From: Myrica gale
Taxonomy: Eukaryota > Streptophyta > Magnoliopsida > Fagales > Myricaceae
Assembly: GCA_963930655.1 (NCBI GenBank)
Contig: OZ005603.1
Location: 23,078,201 to 23,142,200 of the forward strand
Reading direction: 5' to 3'
Length of the DNA: 64,000 nt
The notes under the pieces were generated by a model, which saw nothing but the letters and a program-made list of their open reading frames with translations, did no database searches and was not told the origin of the DNA. Positions 1 to 12,416 of this stretch are shown here, piece after piece. Made by a program: the position numbers and the translations under genes. Within the stretch, counting starts at the first letter, position 1; each line of letters opens with the position of its first letter.

Positions 1-1
1 G

Positions 2-2200
2 GAAAGAGTGAGATGCTTGCTTTCACAAGCAAATTTGCCAAGATCCTTTTAGGGTGAGGCGTTGAGTACAGTTGTTCATGTATTGAATCTTACACCTTGC
101 GTTCCTCTACAGTTTGATGTACCAGACCGAGTTTGGACAGGTAAAGATGTTTCATACGATCATTTACGTGTATTTGGGTGTTTAGCATTTGTGCATATTC
201 CCAAAGATGAAAGGTCCAAACTTGATGTGAAGACGCGAAAATGCATATTCCTTGGTTACGGTCAAGATGAGTTTGGATACAGATTTTATGATCCAGCTGA
301 AAAGAAAGTTTTGAGAAGCAGAGATGCCGTGTTTGTCGAAGATCAGACTATTCAGGATATTCAGAAAGCAGAAAAATCTGTGTCTCAGAAAGGTGATAGT
401 TTGATTGACATGGATTTAGTTCCATTGAAGAATTTGCCAACTCAGGTTGAGAATGATATTCAGGATCACCACCAGACTACAGGTGATGTGGATGTTCCCT
501 TAGATGTTCAGACTGATGAGCAGTTGACAGTGCCGGAGATTCCGCCAGAGGTTTCATCCAGGAGGTCTACCAGAGACCGACATCCTTCCACTAAGTATTC
601 AGCAGAACAATATGTGTTATTGACTGACGGGGGAGAGCCCGAGTGTTTTGCAGAAGTTATGGAAGATGAACACAAGACAGACTGGGTTGAGGCCATGCAA
701 GATGAGATGCAGTCGTTGCATGATAACCACACCTTTGAATTAGTGAAACTACCTAAAGGTAAAATAGCCTTGAAGAACAGGTGGATTTACAGGGTGAAGC
801 AAAGTGAGTTCACTTCACGGCCACGGTACAAGGCTAGATTGGTTGTCAAAGGTTTCGGTCAGAGAAAAGGTATTGATTTTGATGAAATCTTCTCTCCAGT
901 TGTAAAGATGTCTTCAATTCGTACTGTTCTAGGCCCAGCAGCTACTCTTGATTTAGAAATTGAGCAGATGGATGTGAAAACTGCCTTCCTTCATGGTGAT
1001 TTGGAGGAAGAGATTTATATGGAACAACCAGAGGGTTTCAGAGTGAAAGGTAAATATGATTACGTGTGCAAGCTGAAGAAAAGTCTATATGGGCTGAAGC
1101 AAGCACCGAGACAGTGGTATAAGAAGTTTGAGTCTGTCATGGTAGAGCAAGGCTACAAGAAGACAACTTCTGATCACTGTGTATTTGTTCAAAAATTCTC
1201 TGATGATGATTTTATCATTTTACTGCTTTATGTGGATGACATGTTGATTATTGGCAGGAATGCTTTAAGGATCGACACACTGAAAATGCAGTTGAGTAAG
1301 TCCTTTGCCATGAAGGACTTGGGACCAGCGAAGAAAATTCTTGGCATAAGAATCAGTCGTGACAGGAAAGATAAGAAGTTGTATTTGTCACAAGAGCAGT
1401 ACATTGAGAAAGTGCTTCAAAGGTTTAATATGGACAACGCTAAAGTGGTTAGTTCTCCTATTGCTACCCACTTCAGACTGAGCACCGAGCAATGTCCTTC
1501 TACAGATGAAGAAATGAAAGACATGACAAGAGTTCCTTATGCCTCAGCAGTAGGAAGTTTGATGTATGCGATGGTTTGCACAAGACCAGATATAGCTCAT
1601 GCAGTGGGTGTAGTTAGCCGATTCATGTCAAATCCGGGAAAGGATCATTGGAATGCTGTTAAGTGGATCATGAGATATCTTCGAGGCACTTCCAGTGTGA
1701 GACTTGGTTTTGGAATTGGACAACCATTACTAGTTGGCTACACAGATGCAGATATGGCAGGAGATGTAGATACTCGGAAGTCTACTTCGGGTTATCTGAT
1801 CACTTTTGCAGGTGGGGCTATTGCTTGGCAATCAAGACTTCAGAAGTGTATTGCCCTTTCTACGACAGAGGCAGAACTTATTGCAGCAACAGAAGCTGCT
1901 AAAGAGTTGCTATGGACAAAGAAGTTCATGATAGAACTTGGTTTCAAGCAAGAAAGGTATGTGTTGTTTTGTGATAGCCAGAGTGCTATTCATCTTGCTA
2001 AGAATTCCAGTTTTCATGCAAGATCGAAGCATATTGATATTCGATACCATTGGATCAGAGATGTGTTGAATGATAAATTACTGGAACTTGAGAAAGTTCA
2101 CACTGACAATAATGGTGCTGATATGTTAACAAAAGCACTACCAAGACAGAAGCTTGAAGATTGTTGTTCGATCGCCGGGATGGCGATTTCCTCCACATAG
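2..2200 (+). pseudogene. copia pol polyprotein, C-terminal part (integrase end, RT, RNase H)
   Basis: One reading frame covers the end of integrase, RT and RNase H to the stop at 2198-2200. From position 2 it reads ERVRCLLSQANLPRSF, then a TAG at 50-52 where the family has Trp, then GEALSTVVHVLN. After that there are 712 open codons from 62. Visible parts, numbered from 62: integrase tail with FLGYGQDEFGYRFYDP near residue 64; a Ser/Thr- and acid-rich linker; RT with NRWIYRVKQ near 242, KTAFLHGDL near 308 and YVDD near 391; RNase H with DTRKSTSGYL near 573 and ALSTTEAEL near 600. The nonsense codon makes this copy inactive in cis, but the rest is undisturbed, so it is probably a fairly recent insertion. 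TTG at 62 is not a real start. Confidence 0.92.
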
Positions 2201-2216
2201 TCGGAAGGGGGAGATT

Positions 2217-2878
2217 TGTTGGGTTTATTCCTTCTATGTGAAGGAAAGCCCAATGGGGGTCTTTAATAAGGCCCAAAGCCCATTAGGGTTTTAACTTATA
2301 ACCCTAAGGATGAGTTCTTTGAAAGTTGTACGGATTAAAAGAAGAGAAAGAAAAGAAAGAGGCAGTTTTTCTCTTTCACGCCCAGGTTTCATCAAAGGCT
2401 AGATCCCGCTTCGTCTGTGGTCCGATCGAGCTGAAATTTGGAGGAGACGTTCACGACACAAGGGGCTATCATCTGAACGGTGAAGATCAGATTTTGAGCT
2501 CAGGAACAGTGGTTCGTACGCGTGAACAGTAACCTCAAATTGTTGGTATTTTCTCTACGTTGTTTTTCCGTTGTATTTGCCAAGATTGATATCATCTTGA
2601 AGATCTGAGTTGTAGTCTCTAGTTGTGACTAGAGAAGACTTTGTGTACCCATTATTTGGTTTATAGTGGAGATTTGACTGGACTAGGTCCCGTGGTTTTT
2701 CTTCCTCACACCGGGGAAGTTTTCCACGTAAAAATTGCTTGTGTCGTTCTGGCTTGGTGTGATTGATTATCTTGAGATTATTTTTCAGTACATATAATTG
2801 TTGAGATTGCGCTCTATTTGCTTTCATCTAGAGAGAAGATTTATTCCGCTGTTTTGTTTGTCATTATCTCTCTCAACA
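2217..2878 (+). repeat. 3' LTR of the copia element, with polypurine tract
   Basis: A purine-rich tract GGAAGGGGGAGA (2203-2213) lies directly upstream of TGTTGGG at 2217. The LTR ends CTCAACA at 2878, giving matching TGTTG/CAACA termini and a length of 662 bp. Part of it (about 2395-2535) recurs at 39243-39378 inside an unrelated LTR. Confidence 0.85.
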
Positions 2879-2883
2879 ATGTT

Positions 2884-2997
2884 AGGTGGTCTTGGGCCTT
2901 CTCAACCCCAAAAGCTAGCTCAAGAGGTGAGGCTTTCCCTCACACTTATAAACTGACCACCAACCCCTTCCACAACCGATGTGGGACAACCCCAACA
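2884..2997 (-). repeat. Truncated LTR/TRIM-type fragment
   Basis: Read on the minus strand this begins TGTTGGGGTTGTCCCACATC at 2997 and continues through a short GC-richer stretch of a type common at the start of plant LTRs. It is cut off near 2884 next to the copia LTR end, which suggests the copia element inserted into it. Family assignment is by resemblance only. Confidence 0.45.
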
Positions 2998-3057
2998 GGA
3001 CATCGGTTCAGGGCTGGTCATTATGCTTCATGAATGGGGTTGGTTTGCAATGAACCG

Positions 3058-3110
3058 ACGTTCTAATTAATGGAGGCATTTTGGTCTTTTAAAGATGGAA
3101 CTCACGTGTT
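3058..3110 (+). repeat. 53-bp direct repeat, copy 1 (copy 2 at 4339-4391)
   Basis: Copy 1 contains CGTTCTAATTAATGG, GGCATTTTGGT and TTTTAAAGATG; copy 2 near 4339 has the same blocks in the same order with a few changes. The copies are 1.28 kb apart and flank the possible GNAT exon and a C/T-rich stretch. They could be ends of a degenerate inserted element or a local duplication. Confidence 0.7.
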
Positions 3111-3241
3111 ACTCACCGAAAGGGACAGAGACCAAATAATAACGTACATAGAGAAGAGGATATGGAAAGCAAAAGATTGGAGCAGACGTGCCCCTGTTAG
3201 AAGAGAGAAAAGATTAGTTATTTTGGACGTAGCACTGGGAA

Positions 3242-3528
3242 ATGGCGCTTGTCTACTCTCCTTGTTCTTCCTCTCATTCTCTGCCTTCCGTCTCCTTCTC
3301 CTCTCTCTCTCTCACCCGCCAAGCTGCAGGCTCTACTCCTTCGCTTTCGGAAGAATCCAATTTTCTGGGCCTTCTTCCTCTCAGCTCTGCTCCACCCTCG
3401 ACACAAGTCCTATTGACACGTCCTCCTTGAACGTCGTCGAGGCCTTCTCCCAAGACGAGCTATGACCCGCTGCGTGTCTCCGTGTCCGCTCCTTCTACGA
3501 ATTCCGTCCCGATGCCTACTGTGTCCAT
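3242..3528 (+). pseudogene. Possible decayed first exon of a plastid GNAT-like protein
   Basis: ATG at 3242 opens a 62-codon frame starting MALVYSPCSSSHSLPSVSFS, a Ser-rich N-terminus like a chloroplast transit peptide. After a frame change the sequence reads LNVVEAFSQDEL, a TGA, then ACLRVRSFYEFRPDAY, and ends at a good donor GTGAGT at 3529. The second stretch resembles, from memory, the start of plant GCN5-related N-acetyltransferases (typically DELWxAACLRVRSFYEF). The TGA sits where Trp is expected. No later exon was recognised downstream. The reading as a gene remnant is moderate; the family name is tentative. Confidence 0.35.
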
Positions 3529-4816
3529 GTGAGTCCTGGAGTTTCATGTCATTGGTTTTCTATGCCTTTTTCTTTTTGTTCCTTCTCTGTTTCGTGACCA
3601 AGAAATTTCGAAGAAATGGAATGTTGAGACATGGGTTTTCTTCATTTTGGCGGGTTCAACGAAGAAAATAACCAAGTTGTAAACTAAGTGCTTCTTCGGT
3701 AGACTATTTTCGGTGATTGGGAGTTTCTACAGCAATGGTTGATAAGAGAAGTTATTCGATTTCTTGAATTTCTGCTCCTTTTGTCTTTGTTGCTAGTCCT
3801 TTTTCTAAATCAGTTTTAAAATCACTATAATTGAAACAAATGGACTGAATTCAAAGTGAAAAAGGATTGTGAATTATCACTTGAGTTGCTTTCAGATGGT
3901 TGTGTCGTTCTTAAGCAAAAAGAAAACGTGCCCCTTTTCGTCTTATGTACGGGAAAATTGGGGATGATCTTATTACGTTCCACTTGGTTATTTTTGTTGT
4001 TATTTGTGGTGGTACTTTTATATTAAGCTAAGAAAGTCACCAATATCCACATGAAACAAAGCAGGCATAGAGGGAAAAATACAAACAAACAAGGGGGTTA
4101 GCAGCAACGTGTGAATACAGTGAGAAAAGAGGCAAGAGTATCTGCACAAGAGAACAAAAGGAAAATGACCACTTGATCGTAAGATTTTGGAGGGACTTGT
4201 TTGTGGTGGAGAAAAAGTTTGGACTTCAAGCGCATAGAAAGATTGAGATTCCTTTTGCCCGTGAGCCCAGTAGAAAGTCACGGAGAGGGGAGAGAAAGAC
4301 CAAGAGAGAGTGAGGGCGCAGTAAATATGAAGGAACAAACGTTCTAATTAATGGGGCATTTTGGTATTTTAAAGATGAAAGAACTCATGTGTGACGGAAT
4401 GCGTTGTACGGTTTCGTTAAAAACGACTCAAAAACGAAACTGAGACTTTTATGTAAGTTTGAAGAGGCGGATTGCCACGAGTTAAAGATTAGGGGATATT
4501 GGGATAAGTGGGAAAGTTTGAGGGGAATTTTTGTAATTAACCACAAAAATAATAATTCCTTTCACTCAATGAAGCTACTATGTCTTTAGTATTCGTATTC
4601 ATTTTTTGTTGGATTTGTTTTGGCCTTGGAATTAAACAACCAAGTTCACGGCCTGTACAATAGTAATAATAATATTCATTTATTAAAATATACATCATGC
4701 CCGTTTGATTTTTTAGAATAATTAGCAGTTTTACGTTGTGTCCCTATTTTTGCTAGTTTAGAAACTCAGAAGAAGGGGCATCAGTCATCTCGCCACAAAA
4801 GTCACAAAGATAAAAG
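3529..4816. other. Intergenic or intronic, no gene recognised
   Basis: Pyrimidine-rich and AT-rich sequence. A 106-codon minus frame at 4018-4338 has low-complexity composition and no recognisable motif, so it was not called. The second copy of the 53-bp direct repeat lies at 4339-4391. Confidence 0.5.
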
Positions 4817-6879
4817 CACTACAAGAAATGTGTTTTTCAACGACGAGTTTCATTGTCGTTAAAAATGGTCATTTCCGTCGGGCTTTGTCTCCGGGGACTG
4901 TATCGAATGGTCGAAGCCTTATCGGTACTATTGTGTCCCCATTTATAATTGGCCACCACCTTTTTTCATTGTGGCCACATATCCTACCATAAGGATTGCA
5001 CAGCAACACAACTCTTCTAGAGTTGCCGCCGAGAGTCTCTTGATCAAAGACAACACATGAGAGACCAGAAAAAGAGCCCTAGGGCTATGCTGAGAGATTT
5101 AAACCAACAGAGAGACAAAAAACAGAATAGAGGGCTATGATACCATGTCAATTGGTTTGAATGCCCTTCACTACAACATATTTGACATTCAATGATGAAA
5201 TCTTCTATGGCAAAACCCATTTCGTTGCTCAAAGACACCTTTCCACGACGATATCAATTTTTCGTCTCTGATAACGTAAACGAAATATTTTTAGAGACGA
5301 AAACAAAACATCGTCGCCAAAAACCCCCGTTCTGTTCGAACGGTTGGAAAGAGCTATTACATTAATAAAATAGTGCATCAACACTCATTCGAACGAATAT
5401 ATTCCGTTCGAACTATATTCAGCGACGCTTACCCACTTCCTTCGCAAATAATTTAGTTGTTTGCTGCTTATAGTTTTTCAGGGACGAAAAAGTTTCGTCG
5501 CAAAATTAAAAGACTAGTTCGAACGGAACCATTCGGTCGAACATGATAGTTTCACTATGATATGTTCTCATCATCACTGAATAGAAAGATCTGCAACGAC
5601 ATGTCGTCGTCGCAGAATATTGGTACATCCTTGTTCGAACAGTTACGTTCCGTTCGAACACAGGAGGACAGGTGGCCACCGTTGCTTCGTTGGTGAGTGA
5701 GTTGTCGCAGGCAGCTTCTGTTCGTTGCCTGCAACGCCTGAACATGTTTGAATGCAAGTGCGTACTTCGAACGAGATTTAACAGATGTTTTCTTTTAGTT
5801 GGTTGGTGTGTGAGGTGTCGCAAGCAACGACTACAACACTTGAACATGTTCTATCCACTGTCTGTTCGCACGAGAGTTGACAGAAGTATGAGTTTAATTG
5901 TTTGTGAGTGAGGAGAAGCAGACGACGTATCTTCGTTATTTCGTTTGTTAGTGAGGTATTGTAGGCGACGTCTGAACCTGTTCGTACAGAGTACTCCTGT
6001 TCGAACGAGATTTTCAGGATTTCGCCACATGTTATTCGTAGAACCGTTGATTCTGGCATCTATCAAAAGTTAGTTCGAACCAAACAGTTAGTTTGAACAA
6101 CACTCAATCGTCGTCTACCTCCCGAAACGATCTAGTTTTAAAAGCGTGTTTGTTCGAACCAAATGTGCACGCTATAACAAACGTCCACGCATCGTTTGGT
6201 GCAACATTTCACTTAGAAAACAAAAAGGCTCTCCATTTTCAGTTACCAGATTGGTCGGCCTCGCTTCCTCAGGTACGTGGATCATCTCCGGTCTCTTTCC
6301 TTGTTTTCCTTCCTAGTTTTATCTAATGTTTTCGTCTATGTTTGATATTTAGTTTACGATAGATTCATATTACATTTTGTCTACGTTTTATGCTTACAAT
6401 ACGGTAGTTTTATGCTTACAATATGTTATGTGTTATCAAGTTTTTGTTTTTGTTTTTTTTCTTTCCTTAGTGCAAAGATGTTTTTGTCTATGTTTTTATT
6501 GCTAGTAGTCGGAATTTTCACAGTGCTGTTATTGTGCAAAATATGATTTTGTTGTGCCAATTTACCCAATCTAAGTTATACGACCCTTTTTTTACTTTAG
6601 TGCAAACATGTTTTCATTGCAGTATGTGAGGTTTAATGAAAAGAAAAATTGTTAAAAAAGTGGCTATGCTATGGTTGTTTGTTAAGTTGCAAAGTGTGTA
6701 TTTTTTTTTATCACGAATCAATATTCTTGTAGTGTAATGATTTTATTTAGATAATCATGTTATTTTGAATATATAAAAATTAATTTTAGTTTGAATTATT
6801 TTGCAGCTTAAAAAATAACACCAAGAAGACATGCTTCCTCATCTTCACAAGCGGCTCAACAGCCATTGTCCCTAGCTTA

Positions 6880-7780
6880 GGATCAAGCGTTGATTTACAA
6901 GAGACCGGTTGTAATTGAGCGAGTTGTTCACTTGAGGGATTTCAGTGATGTTGAGTATAGTGGTCATAGCATACAATCTAACTTTGAGCAGCGGGATGGG
7001 CTCAGTTTCTCAAATCTACTGGTGAGGTATACATCGATCTTGTGCGTGACTTCTATTCACTAGTTGTCATTGTTGATGCTAATATTAAGTCGCTGACTAT
7101 CCAAGTGAGGGGAGTCTTTTTCACACTATCATCTAATATAATTGCTCAGTTTATTGGATTAATGAGACCTCAGGTGCCGACATACCCGACCATTGGCCCT
7201 TCGTTTGTCCTGACACCGGAAGAAGTGTGGAATGAACTTATGGGTGAAGATATGACTATGTCATCTACATTGATATACCATCAAGATTTGATAGGATTCT
7301 TCTGAATGCTTCATCTTATTGTCGTTTGAGACGTGGCGCCGAAAAATCACAGGTCCGACTTTAATTTCCAGCGCAGACTCCAATCGATCTCTTGGCACAT
7401 ATTTTGCAGCAGATACTTCGAGATGCACAGTCTACATCCTAGCAAGATGGTCTCCCACATAGCTTGCTAATCGCGCGCATGTTGGTAGATGTTGGTGTTC
7501 CTATTTTGTCTGATGAGATGATACGATCTCCAATTGGGTCATTATGTCATACTACATTTAGTCGCAGTGCAACTCATCTTCCTCGTGCTGGAGCACATGT
7601 TACTGGGGATGTTGATCTAGATGAGGACATCATGGACGGCGGACCGCCTCCTCGTAGCCATCCCACACGACTAGGAGGAAGATCCACTTATGAGGCTGGA
7701 TGAGTTTACGACGGATGGACGAACGATTTGAAAAGATTGAAACGGAGATCTGGGAACTAAGGAAGGAGCAAGACACTTGA
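6880..7780 (+). pseudogene. CACTA accessory ORF (plant transposon protein domain-like), decayed
   Basis: Broken frames give PVVIERVVHLRDFSD, then RDFYSLVVIVDANIKSLTIQVRGVFFTLSS with FIGLMRPQVPTYP (the longest open piece is 7042-7305), and a last piece reading RMDERFEKIETEIWELRKEQ, a short coiled coil before the stop near 7780. The pattern (FYxxL...VRG..F.LS...I..FLGL) resembles the plant-transposon domain annotated as Transposase_32. It needs several frameshifts. Similar ORFs occur in CACTA-2 and CACTA-3. Function in transposition is unknown. Confidence 0.5.
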
Positions 7781-10313
7781 TCATCTACTATCTTAGTATT
7801 TTGTGTGATACTTGATCAGTTAGTGTTTTAAGTATGTTGTGTGGTTTACCGAATGTTTTTATTATGATTATCGAGACATTTTAGTATTTTTGTATCGCAC
7901 ATTTTGGGATATTATGTATTGACATGATTTTTATGTTATTAAGACTATTGAGACGTTTTAGTATTTCGGTATCGCACATTTTGGGATATTATGTATTGAC
8001 ATGTCTTTTATGTTATTATGATTACCCACTAGTGTTGCAGCTTTTATAAGAATATTGTTTGCCCCTTTTAATAAATCAATTAGATTATAAAGATATTGTA
8101 CATTGGTTCTATAATTGCAATATTTAAATTCACTACATTAGTCTATGAAAAATATCAAAAGAAAAATATTATATATGTATACATATTATATAGTAAACTT
8201 GTTGGAACATAAATATATACATTTACTATATATAGTTTATAATGAGACATCTAATCATATGACAAAAGAACAATGCCACTATATTAATATGTTCTAATTT
8301 TTCATATTTAAATCAACTATATTTGTTTAAGAAAAAATAACTTTTACATTGATACATGCACTTACTTTAATATAAGTAAATTAAACATAATTTTATCATA
8401 AAAAAATTTAACTTTGTATTTAAATCCTCTATACGGAATTATAAGTTGACAACAATGAAAGAATAAATGATACATAACATTCGTTCGAACCTAAAATTTA
8501 GTTTGAACGGATGTCTTATGCACCGTTTGAGTTAATTAATATTGTATTTTCGAACGGATGTATTACTGTTTAATGTAGATGCTTAAACGCACCGTGTAAC
8601 TTAATTTCTTTTTTCGTTCGAACGTACGTATATCGTTCGAACGGGTTTGTTAAACGTCATTTTACTCAATTGGTTACACTTACAGTTTAACTTAAATGCA
8701 CTACGTTCGAACGATAAAGTTAGTTCAAATGAAAATGTCGGGAACACAAAAAAATATTTGGCGTCGCGGGAATTCAGAAACACGCAACCCAGTTCACCTG
8801 AGACAAAGGAGCAAGATGAACTAAGCTCTCCGTCATTTTCAAACTCCAGGTTGGGTCTTCCTTTTCCATCGAATAGCACATTTTTTAGCAAACTTCTTGG
8901 TAAGTGAACTACTGCTACTGCTTAATATGGTTTTTGAAACATATTTCTAATTGATTTCAAAAATGCAAACTTTGAATGAATATACCCATTCCGGTTTGTA
9001 GTCGGCGGGAAGCTATTGGTTGCTGTGACTCTGGAAAAACAAAGAGGAAAGAACTACCAGGTTATATTTATGGAATTTTCATTTTTGTTCTGTGCAATGG
9101 TAGACCCGTTTGAGAATATGCGATGGATTTCTTTGGCTTTGAGTGTACTCTGCTGGTATATGACTTACTAGTTTACCATGTGTTTGGCTTTTTTTTCCTA
9201 GTAAAACTGAACCTGCGTTTGAATGATATAGGATCAAAATGTTTGTCTTTTTTTTTGAAAATTTATTTGGTGCTCTTTGTATTATTGCAACAAACAGGGA
9301 TATTGAGTGTATTCTTATTAGTTATCAGTTCGCAAATTCTTGAAGTCAAGGATTCTGTTAAGCTTTATTTTCTTGGGAATGAGAGGGCGTATTGGGTAGA
9401 ATGAGTTTGATATCTTTCATTTTCTTGTTTAGTGGTTCATTGCGCTTGTGATTATAGAGTTGCTACTAGTAGTAGTATTGTCATCTTCTTCTTCTAAGAA
9501 TTTGTAGTTGTCTAATACATCAAGTACTTAAAGTTCAAACATAATCCCCGACCTTTAGGTTAAACTAGTCAGTAATTATGGAAACTAACTAATTCTTCAA
9601 TATTCTGTATGTTCTCGCTTTGTACTGTAAATGTATACAGTTACTCTCAAATATTTAGCTGCTTGGGAAAGGAGACTCCAAATTTAGCAAGTTTTCACTT
9701 GTACACGATGGAATGTAAGTTGTGACACTTGTAACTTACCGTCTTGAGCTATTTGATTTGGTGGGGTGAACTGTTGATATCTTTTTTGTCGTGACTTAGA
9801 TATATAGTTAAAGAGCCTTCTATTTCTTTGTTTTTATTTCTATAGAACCATTCTCATTCACAATTTCCAAAAACTCTGAAAATAGTGCAGGGATATGGTA
9901 TTGTTATTCAGTTAGTGCATCAATTAATCTAAATTGACTGCAAACTCATTTTGCATCTTAGTACCTTTTGTAAACGTTAATAATTCCATCAGCTCAGTGA
10001 TTTGTTGAAGGGTCTCAAACACATATGGTACCCATTTGAGAATCCTTGAAGGAAGTTAATTACTTGATCTTTGTTTAATGATTATGTTTAATGATTATAT
10101 TTAATGATTTTGCATATCTTGATGTATGGTTTGCATGTATCATATTAGCCTTAGACCCGTTTGAGAATTATTGTATGACATGCACCAAGAATGTCACACA
10201 GTAATTATTGAATTGTCCAAGTTTGGAAAATTTGAGATTATACGCTCTGTATTGCATGCAATTGACTGATGTTATCCATCATCTCATTATATGTTTTCTT
10301 TTCATGTTTATAG

Positions 10314-10803
10314 ATTAACAACTTGTGTGATGAAAATCCCTCGAATGTGCATGATGATTTATATGCATTAGCATGTGGTCCTGATGAACGCGCAAGACGA
10401 TACTCTGGATGTATCTTCAGAGGGGTTAGGTATCACACTATTGACCGAGAACAATGCCGTAAAACTCAAAATAGTGGAGTGGTTGTTCCGGGAGATCACG
10501 ATGTGAAAGATATTGATTTTTACGGTGTGATATTGGATATCATTGCATTACGATATTTACGAGGGAATGTTGTGTACTTATTCAAGTGTGATTAGTGGGA
10601 TGTGGAAAAATAGAATGTTGGTTTACACACAAATAAATATTTTACAAGTGTGAACACATCTCGCAAATGGTACCAAAATGATCCATTCATATTTTGTAGT
10701 CAAGCTAATCAAGTGTTTTATTTACCTGACACTGACTCTGGTGCTCACTGGCGGGTGGCTCAAAAACTTGGTCAAGGAATATTTATGATATTCCTGAAGT
10801 GGT
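10314..10803 (+). pseudogene. TNP2-type transposase C-terminal region (DUF4216-like)
   Basis: The frame reads LYALACGPDERARRYSG, then FYGVILDIIALRYL and VVYLFKCD, then TAG where Trp is expected, then WDV. After a shift it continues WYQNDPFIFCSQANQVFYL and HWRVAQK. This order (YGxLxDIxELxY, VxLFKCDW, PFILASQAxQVFY) is what I know of DUF4216, which sits C-terminal in plant CACTA TNP2 transposases. A plausible acceptor (TTTATAG) precedes it. The stop and frameshift make it inactive. Confidence 0.75.
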
Positions 10804-11139
10804 AGAGAATGATGACAAGGAGATTGAAGAGGCAATACCAAATGAAGCCTACCAAGAAACTAAGTCCTTTAATTTGTCATGTTAGCATCATGGCAATAGG
10901 AGGGAAACGCCAGCGATCCGCTTTTACCATTTCATCAAACCATGTGGAGACTTCCCAACCTATGCAGTCTACCCCAGGTACAGCGCCGAGGGTGTCGAGT
11001 GAAACACCTTTTAAGCATTCCTGCTCTCGCACAGAGTAATGTGGCCTGTAAATTCTCTAAACATTATACTACTTTTAGGTACATTGATTTTAACAATGCA
11101 TTTACGTAGGTTTTAATCTTCTAAGTCACTTGTATTATA

Positions 11140-11475
11140 TTTGTAGTAACTACACCTACCAAACAAAGGCGTGGAAAGTCAAGAGGAGTGACTTTTGCCA
11201 AAGTGCGGGCAAGCGGTAAGATGTCAGTCAGTATCCCCGATGGGCACCGGGGCACAGATGGTGATGAATCTAGTCGTCTTGCATCGTTGATTGCAACACT
11301 TGTTCGAATACATGCTCCATTTTGTACACCGACCTGGGCAAAGGTTCTGAATTCTGTAAAAGAATTCATCAGGTATCCCGAGCTTGTTCGTGAGTTAGAG
11401 GCTGCTAAAAAACAAACAAGAAGAAATGCAGGTGGCACAAAGGCAAATTCAAGAGCAACTTCAACTATTTAAGGC
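11140..11475 (+). pseudogene. Ptta/En/Spm-type transposase fragment
   Basis: After a plausible acceptor (TTGTAG at 11141-11146) the frame reads TPTKQRRGKSRGVTFAKVRA, then GKMSVSIPDGHRG, LIATLVRIHAPFCTPTWAKV and VKEFIRYPELVRELEAAKKQ. This matches the layout of plant Ptta/En/Spm (Transposase_24) proteins: RGxxxG, G.L.V.IP.G, lxRxxxP. About 100 residues remain; the C-terminal part is missing. It lies downstream of the TNP2 remnant on the same strand, the usual CACTA gene order. Confidence 0.7.
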
Positions 11476-12416
11476 ACAATTTGCGCAACGAGATTCGTAG
11501 GTAGGACTTCGTTGGCAAATTATAAGATTTTCATTGAGGCTTTTCGTATTGTTGATCGTTTTGGATTAAGTTTTTGAATGTTGGAACATTTTTTAAGATT
11601 TGAACTTATGTGAACTAGATGCACTTGTTTTTGCCATATTATGACTTGTACAACTTTGGTATTTTTTTTACTTCATCTTACATTTGTTTATTGGAGGATA
11701 TTTGTAATTTGAGAGCTTTGTGTTGCTGGAGAGATTTGTATATTAGAAGTTTGTGTTGGTGGAGAGAAGAGTTAAATATTGGTTTGGAATGTGTGATTGT
11801 GAGAATATCGGGTTTAATTTGGAGTATTTGTAAAAAGAAAACACGTTCGAACGAACGAGTAACTCGTTCGAACAAACATTACCGTGAACGGATATTAATT
11901 TTAGCGAAGAAATTATTTCGTTGCTAATTTAGTTATACGAAATACCCAAATCGTGTTCGAACAACAAAACAACTGTTAGAACAAACACATCTTTCGAACA
12001 ACAGACCCAAGTTCGAACAAAAATAATTAACAGTGACGAACTGAAAGATCGTCGCTGAATGTGTGGCGTAATTGCGACGACAATATTCGTCATAACCACT
12101 ACCGTTCGAACGAGGTGTTTCGTTCGAACTACTTTTAGCGACGATAGTGTGGTTACTAAAAGTTTAACTTGTGTGTTTGAGAAGCAACTATCAGCGACAA
12201 AAATCAGGTTTCAGTGACAAAAAAGTAACCCATCAGCGACGAATACATTTTTGCCGCTGCAGATGGTTTTTTGCGTCGGTCATGATGTTTCGTCGCTAAT
12301 GACTTTCAGCGACGAATCGGCGGCGAAAAGTTTTCTTTGCGGATGACTTTTGGCGACGAAATTACTATTTTCAGCAACAAAAATTTTCGCCAATAAAAGT
12401 CAAGACTGTTGTAGTG

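Larger units (their letters stand above)
1..2878 (+). mobile_element. Ty1/copia retrotransposon, 3' part (Tork-like)
   Basis: The window opens inside the integrase region of a Ty1/copia element and runs through reverse transcriptase, RNase H, polypurine tract and 3' LTR. The order integrase-RT-RNase H is diagnostic of copia. The 5' LTR, gag and protease lie outside the window, so the TSD cannot be checked. RT and RNase H wording (YVDD box, LGIRISRD, KSTSGYL, ALSTTEAEL) resembles the Tork/TNT1 lineage; that lineage call is from memory of family motifs. Confidence 0.93.
4817..12416 (+). mobile_element. CACTA-1: CACTA (En/Spm) element, 7.6 kb
   Basis: It starts CACTACAAGAAATG at 4817 and ends TTGTAGTG at 12416, the hallmark CACTA termini. 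Both ends carry many copies of a GTTCGAACG palindrome (for example 5334, 5388, 5518, 5653 on the left; 8616, 8634, 11848, 12106 towards the right) plus runs built on CGACGA/TCGTCG, which fit subterminal transposase-binding repeats. Coding remnants inside, all plus strand: an accessory ORF (6880-7780), a TNP2-associated domain (10314-10803) and a Ptta/En/Spm domain (11140-11475). 7781-10313 is AT-rich with no recognised domain. Flanking triplets are AAG and CTT, so no clean 3-bp TSD remains. Confidence 0.88.
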
